From NCBI GenBank assembly GCA_963693315.1, contig OY856186.1:84445496-84509495 (forward strand): DNA of 64,000 bases, given 5' to 3'. Numbering within the stretch: the stretch's first letter is position 1; every line of letters starts with the position of its first letter. Source of the DNA: Diogma glabrata. Lineage: Eukaryota > Arthropoda > Insecta > Diptera > Cylindrotomidae. Below, in pieces: positions 23,870-35,557 of the stretch. Under the pieces are notes generated by a model, which worked only from the letters and a program-made list of their open reading frames with translations, had not been told where the DNA came from and did not search any database. The position numbers were made by a program, and so were the translations under genes.

Positions 23870-24740
23870 ATGTTTGTTGGGAGCATAAAATATTCGTTCG
23901 TGAATGAATTTTGATGACACTTAAGAAAAAGATGCAAATATGTATGACAAGGAACTGATTAGTTTTTGAGCGATAGTGACCTAAGTGGTGTGGGGTCCCC
24001 TGAGCACCTGTTTTTTCGAAAGCTCAATAACATCTGTATGTGATAATCGAATTGAATGAAACTTGATACATCAGCATTTCGTATAGTTTACAACAGTTTT
24101 GCATCCCAACTTCCGGTAAAAAATTTTTTTTGTACTTTTTTGAAGTTTTTTTCAGTGTCTTTATGCACCCTACAGCCTACAATAATGAAGTGATTATGAT
24201 GAAACTTATGGAAAAGGTTCCAATTACTGTGAGAAGATAATTATCATCTCTTGGGACACATTGGTCAAAGTGACGGGGGGTCTACCATACAAATGCTGAC
24301 TTTTGTTGACACTTTGTTTTTAAAGTTTGTTGGGAGCAAACTGACTTCATTCGTTAATTTATTTTAATGACACTTACATAAATGATGGAGACTTAAATAA
24401 CAAAGAACTGTTTAGTTTTTGGATAATATTGGACTAAATGGTGGTAGGCCTCCCGAACACCTGTTTATTGTGTCACAATTTTTTCAATGTTTGTTGGGAG
24501 CACATAGCATTCGTTCGTGAATAAATTTTGATGACACTTTGGAAAAAGATGTAACTATGTATGGCAAGGAACTGATTGTTTTTGAGCGATAGTGAACAAA
24601 GTGGTGGGGGGTGTCCGGAGCACCTGTTTTTTGATAATCGAATTGGAAGAATCTTGGCACATAAGCATTTAGTACGGTTCACAAAAGTTCTGCAATCTGC
24701 ATCCTAACTTCCGGTTGTTCACTTCCGGTAAAAAAAATTT
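23870..24740 (+). repeat. Three imperfect units of a dispersed repeat
   Basis: TTTGTTGGGAGCA followed by ATTCGTTCGTGAAT and TTTTGATGACACTT occurs near 23873, 24330 and 24490. The first and third units continue to GAGCACCTGTTTTTT, GATAATCGAATTG and the phrase AACTTCCGG. The middle unit is more diverged and shorter. No coding function is supported. Confidence 0.75.
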
Positions 24741-25345
24741 TTGTTTTCCATTTTTTTCCACAAAGATATAGTTCGAGAAACTGCTATGGGTACATATATT
24801 CTAGCTTTCTTAAGCAACAAACAAAATTATATAAATTACAAGGACCATTAAAACTCATAAAAGTTAGATATTCTCTGATGAAGAATTAAATTTTTCAATA
24901 AAACAATAAAAGTTTTCATCAAAAGCTTTATTCATGTTTGATTACAACTACCAAAATTAGATAAAAAATTATTCATCTCTTAATATTTAACAATAACTAA
25001 AACTTTATTTAAAACAAACTTGAACAATAAATTTATTATAGCCTTAAAATATCAACAACAAAACTTAATGACAGATCCACAAAAATAACAACAATTCAAG
25101 TTTAATTAGATGACAAAACAATTCAACGTGATGAAAGTTAACTTATATTTTCATTATATTGTCTCAAATTTTTAACTTAAACTTTTTTGTTTTTCTCTAA
25201 TGATTTTATTGTTGTTTTGTTTAACTTTACCAGCCACGACGATTGAATTGTCAATCAAAAATGTCGGATTCAATTAACATTGATTCGCTCCTAAGGAGTC
25301 GTATTTTAAAAATAAATTAAAAATCGTTTTTCTTTGTATTTTCAG
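24741..25345 (+). other. Probable intron upstream of the receptor exon
   Basis: AT-rich DNA without ORFs. It ends in a pyrimidine-rich tract and acceptor, TTTTTCTTTGTATTTTCAG, at 25327-25345. Confidence 0.55.
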
Positions 25346-25477
25346 GACATGTCCGAATACAAATGTGAGAATGGTAAACCTCCAATATACATTCCCCACA
25401 AACCAGTAACAGGAGTTATTGGAGCATCATTCAGTGTTGTGTCAATAATGGTTGCGAATATATTACGTTTATTCAAG
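25346..25477 (+). CDS. Metabotropic glutamate receptor-like exon (ligand-binding domain)
   Basis: This is an internal exon of 132 bp, 44 codons if read in phase 0. It is bounded by a good acceptor (polypyrimidine tract plus AG at 25344-25345) and a consensus donor (AAG|GTAAGT at 25475-25483). The translation contains KCENGKPPIY, then GVIGASFSVVS, then SIMVANILRLFK. This is characteristic of class C metabotropic glutamate receptors, closest in style to groups II/III. It lies in lobe 1 of the extracellular Venus-flytrap domain, which binds glutamate-type ligands at the cell surface. By family alignment the serine in ASFSV falls at the ligand-contacting serine, while the residue after it, usually serine, is valine. 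No flanking exon was recognised in the window, so introns are long or contain the mobile elements described here. Whether it is the glutamate-binding or the altered-specificity insect paralogue cannot be decided from one exon. Confidence 0.85.
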
Positions 25478-26123
25478 GTAAGTTGAATGAAATCAAAACT
25501 TCTGTTCAATTTACATTTGCATCCATAAATTTCACAATAAAATCTTTTTAACAACAGAATATACAGGATTTCGAAATAAACTAAAAAAAGCTCTGAATCC
25601 ACTTGAATATATCTTTTTTGTGTGAATATAATAAACTTTAAAGCTAAACCATTATACCTCCTTTTATTTGATTTTATGTTGTTGAGTTTTCTATTTATTG
25701 TATCGGGAAAATTTAAATAACCAAAAAAAGCCATTTAAATTTATTGATCTGTTTACAGGAATAATAAAACAGATAAATTGCGAAAAGCACAACAGAAACC
25801 TAAGAAAAAGTTGAGAAAATTGAAAATTTATTGTTTTTCTAGAGAACTAGTGTTTGGTTTTTTTTAATTTATACAGAAAAAATTTATTGGGAGGAAAATG
25901 TAGATTTAGGTTTTATGTGATTGCATTGTTTTTCAATTTGAATTAAATATTAGTAATGATTTGAAAAAATTAAGTATAACTGAAGAAAAAAAATGAAATC
26001 AATATATGTTGGTAATAGGCAACGATATTCGAAAGCTCACAATAAAATATATATGCAATTCAATTTTATTGCAATAAATAAAAGCTTGAGACGTTCATTG
26101 ATTTAAACTAATATTGTAACAAT
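25478..26123 (+). other. Probable intron downstream of the receptor exon
   Basis: It begins with the donor GTAAGTTG. It is AT-rich with no recognisable next exon. The minus-strand open frame 25342-25734 merely overlaps the exon's antisense. Confidence 0.5.
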
Positions 26124-28560
26124 CTATAGCTAGAAACTCTTGCTATAGAATGTATTATATAAAATTATCCTTCACATAAATTGCCATTTATAATATTTGA
26201 AATGAAAGTTTCTTCAGAAAATCTTAATTGAACATTTGATGCATAAATTGAGAGATCCAATAATACGAGTTCTTCTTCCCAAATATTAATTTAACATTTG
26301 ATCCATAAGTTCAGAGAGTTTTGTTTTGTTAAGAGTTTTGTTTGAGTAGTTGTAGTGAAAAATAAAGAGTTTTGAGGTGTTCGAAGAAGTAGAGTGGACA
26401 GTTGTCTATACAAGACAGCGTTTATTTTGTGCGACTGAGAAATAGTGGCGAAAATTGGGTCGAGCCATCTTCAGATGTAACCTAAAGTAAGGCATTATCT
26501 GTCGATGTTCGATCATATGAAGGTTGGGAGATTGTGTCAGGAGAGAGAGGGAAATATTGTTTAAAAATCTGTCGAGTTCTGCAAAAAAAAGTAAACGAAC
26601 AATTATGAAGTTATGGTAACACGAATGGAGATATAGGTCTGATAGAGCTGAGTTGTCTGAGACCAATATTTGTTGAGATGTGTACCATGAGTTAAAAGGT
26701 TCGTTTTTTAAACAGGAGGAGTAGGAGGTGGTGGTGTTGACGGAATGACATAACTTAGTTACCTGAGACGAATACTAATATCAGCAGACATGACTGTAAG
26801 CTAAGTTTTCAAATATTAGCTGTTAAAAGCAAGAAGAAGCAGAAATGTATCTTAAGCGAAGGAGTGCATATGGTAACGTAAGTGATGGTAAAGTCTGACA
26901 GTACAAAGTTGACTGAGACTAATGTTTACCTTGAAGACGTGTACCATAGGAAGAGATCGCTGTGAGAAGTAATATCTGATTTACGACGAAATGTCATTTT
27001 AAATATCCTTAAGAACCATACCTAATCGTCAACAGATAATGGCTAACGTAACGGTAATATTCCTATAATGGGTAACGTTGGGAATATTCCTTTGAGATCA
27101 GATATTTGGAGGTTCTCCTTAATTAGATGAAATCTAATTTTGTATCCATAAGGACCATGTTTTGTCAAAATGTTGTCAACAGAAGATGGTTAACGTTAGA
27201 ACATGTTCATGTTATGGTAACATAAGGGTAACGTTAGCGATAGTAATTGAAAAATCAGAAAATTTGTTTCGGCCCATGATTTAAAGAGAGTGGAGTTAGT
27301 CTAACGAAGGAGGAAGATGTGAAGCTTTGGCCTATGAGTAACGGAGAACGAAGGGGGTCTTACGAAGAAGAGAGATGTGAAGCTTCGGCCTATGATATCG
27401 ATTACTAGACAAAAAGAAATTTAAAAAAATTGGTCGCATTAGCAGGAGTTGGCGTTGCTTGAAAGTCGAAAAATGAGAATTTGGAGGGAAAAAGAAGAAT
27501 GTGTCGCTAAGAGGAAACAAGATTATGGCTGAACAGCAGAAATGACTAGCAGGAAGAATATGTGATCACTGATCACTACGGGAAGAGTGTTGTGCTCCTA
27601 ATACAATTGTATAAAACGCTACAACTAACAACACCCATAAACAGACAATTAGCTCTCTAATCATGTACATAGATTTAAAAAAATTATTTAAATTATTTAA
27701 AATTTAACAAAATTTAAAAGAATTATTTAAAAAATATTATAATAAAATTAAGTTTATAAAAGTTATAATTATTGAATTTATACTATTGAAAAAAAATACT
27801 TGTACTCCAAATCCAAAAATTTTGTGAAAATGCTGTGCTTCTTTAGTTTTGATGCTATTGGAGGTTGACTTTGCTGTGAAGGTTGGCTGCTAATCGGGGT
27901 CACCAAATATAGCTAGAAATTCTTGCTATAGAATGTATTATTTAAAATTATCCTTCACATAACTTGCCATTTATAATATTTGAAATGAAAGTTTCTTCAG
28001 AAAATCTTAATTGAACATTTGATCCATAAGTTGAGAGAACCAATAATACGAGTTTCTTGCACTGAAAAAAACATGTCCTATTTCCAATCGAAATGCAATT
28101 GTCTCAACCTCACCGTGCGGTCACATATGGCGAATCAAACTACGAAATTGCTTCAACAACTCTACAATTATAAATCGATGAAGTTGAGACAATCACACGA
28201 AATATTTATGTGAAAATAAAATATAGTTCAATTTATCTCAAATACTTAAACTTTAAAATGAAAAATTCATGATATAATGCCAAAGGAAATTTTTTTCAGG
28301 GAAATAGTTATTATCTTTATTCAACTACTGTTATATTGGATATAACACTTTATATTTTAAATAAACCTCATTCTGTTGTTAGGAAAATGTTATCGTGTAG
28401 TTGTCCCAATCACAGTGAAATTGTTTGCAAATAATTTTTCTTTGCATGAATAATAAAGTGCCAACTTCGAGATGAGGTTGTCATTACTTCAATTTTTTTT
28501 CAGTGTGCCAAATATTAATTTAACATTTGATCCATAAGATGAGAGAGATTCAATAATAAG
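26124..28560 (-). mobile_element. Non-autonomous LTR-retroelement relic (tentative)
   Basis: A 200-bp direct repeat flanks about 1.6 kb. It runs from about 26130 to 26335 (TATAGCTAGAAACTCTTGCT through AACATTTGATCCATAAG) and again from 27909 to 28560, where the second copy is split by an inserted element at 28060-28505. On the minus strand, the right-hand repeat is followed immediately by TTTGGTGACCCCGATTAGC, which has the form of a retrotransposon primer-binding site. I therefore read this as LTRs around a short noncoding interior (TRIM-like). I could not identify clean TG...CA ends, a target duplication or a polypurine tract. The interior contains recurrent GGTAACGTTA-type phrases and no gag or pol. 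Confidence 0.5.
28060..28505. mobile_element. MITE-like insertion with CACTGAAAAAAA ends
   Basis: CACTGAAAAAAAC at the left and TTTTTTTTCAGTG at the right form short inverted ends around 446 bp. The insertion interrupts a repeat whose uninterrupted copy is at 26265-26290, which gives direct evidence of mobility. No transposase is present. The plus-strand frame 28019-28213 crosses the boundary and is not a gene. Confidence 0.65.
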
Positions 28561-29420
28561 AGATTCTTCTTTAAATATTTTTGATACTTAAGCAATAAAA
28601 ATTCTTTCAAACAATCAAAATAATGTTACACCAAAAGAACTTAATTGATGGCAACTTAATCTGTTATTATCTCTAGATCAAGAACCACAATCGCCAGCTG
28701 TTTCATCAAATTGTAACATCACTTTATTATAAATTTTCTATTTAATATTACATTTCATATGATAAAAACATTAAGTGAGCAAAATAGATATTACATGAAT
28801 AATTTTTATAATTTACAAGTTAAGTAAAATCAATTCAGTCAGGCGGAATTATATTAAGGAATTTCTAATCCATGAAAATTAAATCAATCTTTTTGCAATA
28901 ATGAATACAACCAAGACTGAAAAACTGTTTTGTTTTTCTTGATTTTTAACGAAAAAAAATCGCCTGCTATATCTAAAATTCATAACGATTTTTAATTTGA
29001 ATGTTCGCCACAAATCATATCAACAGTATAACAGTTGATATAAAAAACCTGGAATTTTTACAAAATTTTCATAACCTTATCCTAGAATTTTTTCGACGTT
29101 TTAGATCCCTAATGTTGTCTACATAAGCAAAATGTGTGTTTGTCTGTCGAACAACAAAAACTAATGGGATGATTTTAAATCATGTTTTTCTTTTTGAATG
29201 ATCAAGTTTTTATAACTAAATTATACAAGGTGAGAAGGAGGATGAAACAAATATTAGGAAAACTGTAGTGTTATCATAATACCTTTATAATCATAATAAA
29301 TCTCGATTCGATTTTAATTAATTTATTAAAAAAATGAAATGAATATTTGAAAATTCACATATAATTATTGGCTTCTTTCAGCTTTAAAAGACTTGTGGCG
29401 ATAAATTCATTAAAATAATA
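28561..29420. other. No gene seen
   Basis: AT-rich. Near 29110-29200 is a phrase with TTTGTCTGTCGAACAAC, similar in style to the repeat at 125-260. Confidence 0.4.
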
Positions 29421-29424
29421 GCTA

Positions 29425-29535
29425 TTTATGTACCAAGGGCGTTATGTAGGTTATTGCGTCTGGAAAGCGACGTAATCTAGCCCAACAGCCTCTGGCCCGA
29501 GGGATGGATGTCGCTTGATGGGCGTAATACCTAGT
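29425..29535. other. Small GC-rich island
   Basis: GGGCGTTATGTAGG, TCTAGCCCAACAGCCTCTGG and CCCGAGGGATGGATG stand out from DNA that is about 70% AT. A related phrase, GGGCGTTATGAATCC with GCCCCCTCCTAACGCC, occurs at 29943-29985. No ORF or RNA fold was recognised. It may be a piece of a transposon. Confidence 0.35.
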
Positions 29536-30540
29536 AACTCCAGTGGTGTATACAAGATTTTATGCTTCAATTAATAAGCTAAAAACTAAGAAAGAATTTA
29601 ATTTGTTAGTCTATATTGATATGCAAAAAATTACAAATGTATCATAGTATGCCAAGAAAATAACTATTTTGAAGTTTAAAATAAATATTTGTTGTTTGTA
29701 CGTTGCTATGTAAAGAAATTCTCCTAACTTCTGTAGCGTATGACAAAAACATTGTATGACGTTTAAAATAATTTGATAGTTTTGGAAAGCTATATGAACA
29801 TTTAATAACTAAAATGTTGCTAAACATTTTTAAACAAATGTAAAAATCTTTTACTAGCTTAAATTGAATAAGAATTATTTTTCATTTTGTAGACAAAACT
29901 GCAGTAAAAATAATTTTATTTAGTTTTTTAGCGTTTTAATAGCGGGCGTTATGAATCCAAAATGCCCCCTCCTAACGCCTCGGTTTTTATAAATGTGAAG
30001 CATAAAATAATTAAAAGTTTCTTTACGCATTACGACAGATAATTTTTATTTATTATTGAGAATCAGCCTTAATAATTAAAGTGCGCCTGACCAATGATTT
30101 AATCCGTAATATGAAATTTCTGAGAATTGTACTACTCTCCTGTGGAAATGTTGTGGTAATATGGCCAGTTTAAAGGTGTACGACCGTTAATGGAACAATT
30201 TCATCTTACCATAAATTACATACTGATCTCTCATCTCGTGTTTAGGAGCCCTTCAATTCGTTTATATAATGTGTGCAGCTCTTCTTGAATAAGTGTTTGG
30301 TTGCCAAAAACTCTCAATCCGTGTTTTCGGTTGAACATATTTTAGGCTGAACATATTTTATTATCGAGGTTTTGGATAGTCTCCAATTAGCTTGTGTAAT
30401 AGTTCAAAGAAATACATTTTTGTATGAACGTTTGTCCTCTTTTGCGCAGTGCGTTACCATTACTTGTAAATTTTCTCTTCGATCTTTATTGCTTATCGGT
30501 TTGGTTTTTGTCAAAACCGACCGTTAAAAAGTTTCAAACT
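29536..30540. other. No supported gene
   Basis: AT-rich. Between about 30240 and 30480 the sequence is less AT-rich and, on the minus strand, gives short coding-like stretches interrupted by stops. This could be a decayed retroelement. I cannot assign it. Confidence 0.35.
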
Positions 30541-31345
30541 TAAAAAAAGTCAGACAAGTGCGAATAAAATTCGCTCGTCAAGGGTTTCGTGAATGTAAAG
30601 AAAACAATATCAAAATAATTTACATAAAGTTGTATTGTAAAGGGTTTATATTGCCAGACCATAGACACACAAAAAATAAATGGTTCATCGTAAATATCAA
30701 TAGCAGATTTCAATCTCATCTAAATTGATCGAAGTGATATAAAAAATATTACTTTAGGTTAAATGTTATCCATAGCTGTTTATGGTACCTAAGGAACGAC
30801 TCAATTCTGTTAATCAACGACGAAATTTAGGGTTTGGGTGGTGTTAACATTAAAAATAGGACTTTTTTGACAATAATTCAAAAACGGTGCATCGCAAAAT
30901 TTTAAAATAAATTGTAATTTTTCTTAATTTTGGTGTTCTTTCAAATGACACCCCACTTGACTGGGTCAAAAAACCTTTTTTTCACTCTTCCCCACTCCCA
31001 TCCCCTAAACACATAGAAACAAAATTACTTGAAGCTTCGCTATATTTTTCGTTAAAGGTTTATCAAATTTTCTATCCCTATGATTTTTTTCAAATTTTTC
31101 TGTCAATCAACGAAGAAACGTATAGGGGGGGGGACCAACGTTTTGTTGCACTTTTTTGAGAATAATTCAAAAACGGTGCATCGCAAAATTCTAAAATAAA
31201 TTGTAATTTTTCTTAATTTTGGTGTTCTTTCAAATGACATCCCACTTGACCGGGTCAAAAAACCTTTTTTCACCCTTCCCCACTCTCATCCCCTAAACAC
31301 ATAGAAATAAAATCACTTGAGGGTCATTCCATTTTAAAGTCAACC
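30541..31345 (+). repeat. Dispersed-repeat head module, copy 3, with 288-bp satellite units
   Basis: AAAGTCAGACAAGTGCGAAT, then TTCGCTCGTCAAGGGTTTC, then ATTGCCAGACCATAGACAC form the head. Two diverged satellite units follow (TTCAAATGACACCCCACTTG near 30950 and TTCAAATGACATCCCACTTG near 31232). A further fragment (AATTCAAAAACGGTGCATCG) lies at 32080-32125. Confidence 0.75.
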
Positions 31346-32065
31346 TTCAAGCTAAATTTTTTTTCTTCACAAACTGTAACTGTGACCTATAATTTTTTTT
31401 TCATATATTTTACTATAAGATATGGCAACAACTGTGAAAATTCCAATATTGTTATTTTGTTTAGAATGCAATTAAGCGCATGGTTGTGAAAAAGGCGTAA
31501 TATACGAATTAAAATATATCTAAAAAGAATATAACATAGCACAAATATAATAAACTAAATTGTTTTAGACTTTTTATTTTCTGTAAGCTAAAGTTTGGAG
31601 TGTCTGAATTGGACTGCTTTGCTTTCCAAATAAATGAGGTAAGCATTCTAAACACATGAATTCTTTTGTGTTACGTTAGTCACGTTACGTTAGTCACACA
31701 TCATATAAATCAAAAGCGTCAATTTAAGAAAAACTAACATATTTATTAAAAAGTTATTGGCTTTTTTAAAAAATACATTAATTACATTGAAGAAACTTAT
31801 CAATAAATTTTATGTACATTTTCAACATCTAGAGAATTTCGGTTCATAATTTAGGTGTTAATTTAATGGTATAAAAAATGTTACGTTAGTCACATTTAAA
31901 TTTTTATTTAAAAAATATCTAAAAATTTTAATTTAAATAAAAAAGCTTTTTGATTTAGATAAATAAACTCGATTTACATTTTAAAAAGTCAACAAGTGCT
32001 TAAAATAATCTTTACTATTTTAGTTATAAGGAAACAACGTTGTGAATTTCGATATAAATGTTACG
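31346..32065. other. AT-rich DNA, no gene seen
   Basis: The phrase GTTACGTTAGTCAC recurs near 31672, 31685 and 31880. No coding pattern is visible. Confidence 0.45.
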
Positions 32066-32129
32066 TTACTTTTTTGAGAATAATTCAAAAACGGTGCATC
32101 GCAAAATTCTAAAAAAAATTGTAATATGC

Positions 32130-32347
32130 CGGAATTTGTATTGTGTTTGAATTAACTTAATCAATTTTTCAGAGTACCATTCGGGAACTTTGCGAGATTT
32201 TAAGCTAACTTTTGTAACAAATTGCGTTAAAATTTGATTTATTATACTGTAGAAGGTATCTACAGAACTGTTGGTATTCTTGTTAAGCAAAATTTCGTTC
32301 CAAGTCACATGACATAGCATAGGTGATTAAATATTTCATAATTACCT
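32130..32347 (-). pseudogene. LINE fragment, segment downstream of the LTR-element insertion
   Basis: The minus-strand translation reads TWNEILLNKNTNSSVDTFYS, then VPEWYSEKLIKLI. This is the linker that follows the endonuclease in insect non-LTR retrotransposons. Read on the minus strand it is the continuation of the endonuclease fragment at 44361-45128, from which it is separated by the LTR element. Frames do not join cleanly, so the LINE was already decayed or decayed later. Its 3' part is lost into satellite sequence at about 32125. Confidence 0.7.
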
Positions 32348-33310
32348 TGTTAGGAAATAAAAATCCCCTTTATCCCTATTACGTGTTACCCTATGGTAAC
32401 AACCGTTCTCACACCATCGTCACTTGCATTTCTGAAATCCAGTCCAAAACCTTCGTGTTCTTATTTGTTTTATTATTTCAAAATTTTTCTCATGATATAT
32501 GAAGTTTTCATGGACAATTACCTCAACGGTGATATTTGAATAAAATAACCTTCGTTGTTCCTATTCCAGTCTGCAAGTGGCGGAAATGGTTTTCTATTTC
32601 CATAAAATTATAAAATTTGTATGAGTTTTTTCCCATCAAAAACTGCAACACTTGCCATTTTTTTCGTTTTTTTTTTTTCCTCAAAATCATAAACATAGAA
32701 AAATAGAAAAATTCAGTTGGGAGTGAACTAGACTGATGGTTAGAGAGTCTTATCTGATTGTTAATTAAAAATAATGAGTTGTGTACTCCTAAATTAATTT
32801 TGTGGTTAAGTAGTAAAATTCTGTTAAGAATAGTAAAGTGAGTTGTAAAGAATTATCCAAAAAAAAAAAGTTCTAAGTTTGAATAAATATTAATTGGAAA
32901 CTTAAAGTGGATAAATTTTGAAAAAAAAAAAAAAAAAATTTAAAACTATTTTAGTTTTGTGATGAAAACCTTCAATTTTGATAAGAATGTTTAACATTTA
33001 AATTGTAGGAAAATTTATTATTGAGAAGAAAAAAATTTATTTTAATGTTAAAGAAGTATTGATTAATAAATATTAAGTGGATAAATTTTAGAATAAAAGA
33101 AAAAGGTTACCATTTGGAATTGTGAATATAATATGTAAAGTCTGAGTTAAATAATAAATCGTGATATAACGTTTTTTTTAAGATTGATAATAGTGGCTAA
33201 AAGATTTTAAGGTTTGGGATAAAAATATCCCCATTTTATAAAATACCAAACGAAGAAATTATTTTTCGTTATCTTAAATGGACTAGAATTAATTGTTTAG
33301 TGGATAAGCC

Positions 33311-33318
33311 TATAAAAA
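33311..33318 (+). promoter_or_regulatory. Probable LTR TATA box
   Basis: TATAAAAA in the context GGATAAGCCTATAAAAATAAG, the best TATA element in the LTR. The same sequence is in the 3' LTR at 43859-43866. The start site would fall near 33340. Confidence 0.55.
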
Positions 33319-33392
33319 TAAGAACTAAACTAAAGATACATATAAATGGCACCGTTTTAATTATTATCAAAATTTGTTAAAATATAAAGTCA

Positions 33393-33398
33393 ATAAAA
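33393..33398 (+). promoter_or_regulatory. Probable LTR polyadenylation signal
   Basis: AATAAA in GTCAATAAAAAGTG, about 80 bp after the TATA box, which would place the R region between them. Other AATAAA words exist in the AT-rich LTR, so the assignment is tentative. Confidence 0.4.
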
Positions 33399-33816
33399 AG
33401 TGAAAAAGACAGATTTTGGTGTGAAGTATTTTATTTCTACGAGAATTGATCAAAAAAATTGAGATAAAATTAGTACGAATGTCATAAAGATTATACGAAC
33501 CAATTGCTAACCAGCCCGGAGCAAGCCGACTAAGGAACCTCTACATTACTAAGTGTAAGTAATAATATTTAGTTCTTTTTGGTGTTTGTTGTTATGGTTG
33601 TTCCCTTAACGATACGGAAATGAGAGTATGAAATGAAGATAGGTAGTATCTCGAAAATGGTTTATTAAACTCAAAACATACGTGTTGTGTGTGTGTGGAT
33701 CGGGGCATGGGCAAGTCCAGGAAATCCCAAAGATGATTGGGGTCTTCAACCCTCTACCGGCACTTTTGATGTATGTTTCAAAGGAATAGCTTCCGCTATC
33801 CCCAGCTATTACAAAT

Positions 33817-33834
33817 TGGCGCCGAAACAGGGAC
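33817..33834 (+). promoter_or_regulatory. Primer-binding site (tRNA-Lys-like)
   Basis: TGGCGCCGAAACAGGGAC begins three bases after the LTR. It fits the pattern of tRNA-Lys-primed elements with about two mismatches. The TGGCGCC start is shared by many gypsy-type and retroviral primer sites. Confidence 0.75.
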
Positions 33835-34689
33835 CTTATTTTTATTTATAAAAATAAAACAGAATGGACCCTTGGAGGATCTTTTAATATAGTTTAGTAA
33901 TTATGTAGTGAATTTTTTTTCGATTAAATTAACTGTTTTATACACGCGCAGGAGTGGATGAGTTGGCCTTCAACTGACCATTCAACGAGTCTTGCGAGCT
34001 CGCGCACTCCAGTTAGGTGATGGAATTGACTAAGGGATGGTTTGACACCGTCAGCAATGACTAGCAGAGAAAATATGACCCAATGGTCGAGCAGATCATA
34101 GTGTTAGCCTACTAGTTAAAGCTGAATAGTGTACAATTCAACACTTAGATCAATTACTATCATATACGTTCATAATTTGAGCCCCGTTTTCTGATTAATT
34201 CATTGTTTTAGAACGTATTCGTTTAATGTGTTTGGTGGGAGTGAACGACTCAAGGTATGGTACTGACTGATCATAAGAGGGCAAAGGTTAAATTTGCATC
34301 TTTGATGGTCTAGTGAGTTCTTGTGGCTCTGAGACTGGTTAGCTCTTACAAACGATCATTTCCTCTCTTAGCTCTCAATACAGGTTCCAGGTTGTGATGG
34401 AGAAGCTGAAGTTACATCTGCTTAGAAAATACAGAGTGCAAGCTGGTCATCTACCCACTTGCTCTGGCTAGTTGTTGTGATTTTTCCGGATTCGTCATAA
34501 AACCTGAACACCTACTAACTTCCCAACCGTAGAGTAGTATACTTTTGATAGTTTAAATTTTTGTTCTTAGTTTTTTCTAAATTTATTTTAGCATCATTTT
34601 TGGAAGAGTACTGCCTAGCGCATGACTCGGACACACACGCAACACTCACACGTATATTTTATAAATAAATAAAATAAATAAATAGTAAT
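33835..34689 (+). other. 5' leader of the LTR element, first part
   Basis: Noncoding leader of mixed composition, with no long ORF. It contains ACACACGCAACACTCACACG near 34633-34652, just before the AT-rich repeat block. Confidence 0.6.
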
Positions 34690-35175
34690 AATAATTATAC
34701 AGTTTACTTACAGTTTAAATAAATAAATAACTAAACATTGAGGAATTCTAAATCAACAGTTTGCTTATAATTTTAATGAACAATTAAATAATTATGCGTA
34801 TAATTTTATTAAACAAACTGACTAGAAATAATGTTGGCAAATAATTTGAATAAATAATTAAATTGCCTATAAATAATTTTTGATTAAAATTTTAATAAAT
34901 ATAATTAATGGGCCTAAAAATAAGTTTTGCGTAAAATTTTAATAAATAAATAAATTGCCTATAAATAATTTTAGCTTATAATTTGAATAAATAATTAATT
35001 TGCATATAAATACATTTTGCTTATAATTTTAATAAATAAACTTTTGAGTCTTATTTTAATAAATAGATAAACTACCTAGAAATATTTTTGGCAAATAATT
35101 TTAATAAATAATTAAATGGCCCATAAATAATTTTTGCTTGTAATTTAATAATTAATTGAAGGCCTATAAAGAAGA
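34690..35175 (+). repeat. Degenerate tandem repeat in the leader, about 50-bp period
   Basis: Eight to nine imperfect units combine TTTTAATAAATAATTAAAT with TGCCTATAAATAATTTTTGC and TTATAA. The block lies between the primer site and the first ORF. In Drosophila gypsy this position holds the Su(Hw) insulator array. Whether this block binds anything is not visible from sequence. Confidence 0.7.
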
Positions 35176-35557
35176 TCTGAATTGTTAGATTGTTAACAAT
35201 TACATACAACCTAGAACATTTTGTTGCTCACTACTGACTCGAAGATTAGTATACAGTTTTTCGAATTCCCTGTGTACATACAGTACGAATTTGCTATTCC
35301 CTTGAAAGGGAACCACGTAATTCCCTTAACGGATAGTAGATTGGTAGATAGAGAGATAGTGATTAAGCAATTATACCTTCCCATTCAACCCTTTTGATGA
35401 TCAAGTGTTAATTTTTTTTTTTACGGTTTATATTACGGTTAATTAACGTAAAATTGAATCAGATAAGGGATAATACTTTTCTCGTGGGAATTTAGTTTAA
35501 ATTTTACGCATCTCAATATTCAAACACAGTCATTGAAAAATACCGAGAGAATCAGAA

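Larger units (their letters stand above)
32348..33813 (+). repeat. 5' LTR (1466 bp)
   Basis: It begins TGTTAGGAAATAAAAATCCC and ends CCCCAGCTATTACA, so it has TG...CA ends. It matches 42920-44360 almost base for base. Its main extra segment is about 20 bp near 32825-32845. It contains a TATA box and a poly-A signal about 80 bp apart, and ends in a GC-richer tail with GATCGGGGCATGGGC. Confidence 0.95.

Noticed and set aside
25342..25734. 130-codon minus-strand ORF over the receptor exon
   Set aside because: It is antisense to a well-supported exon and runs into intron sequence.
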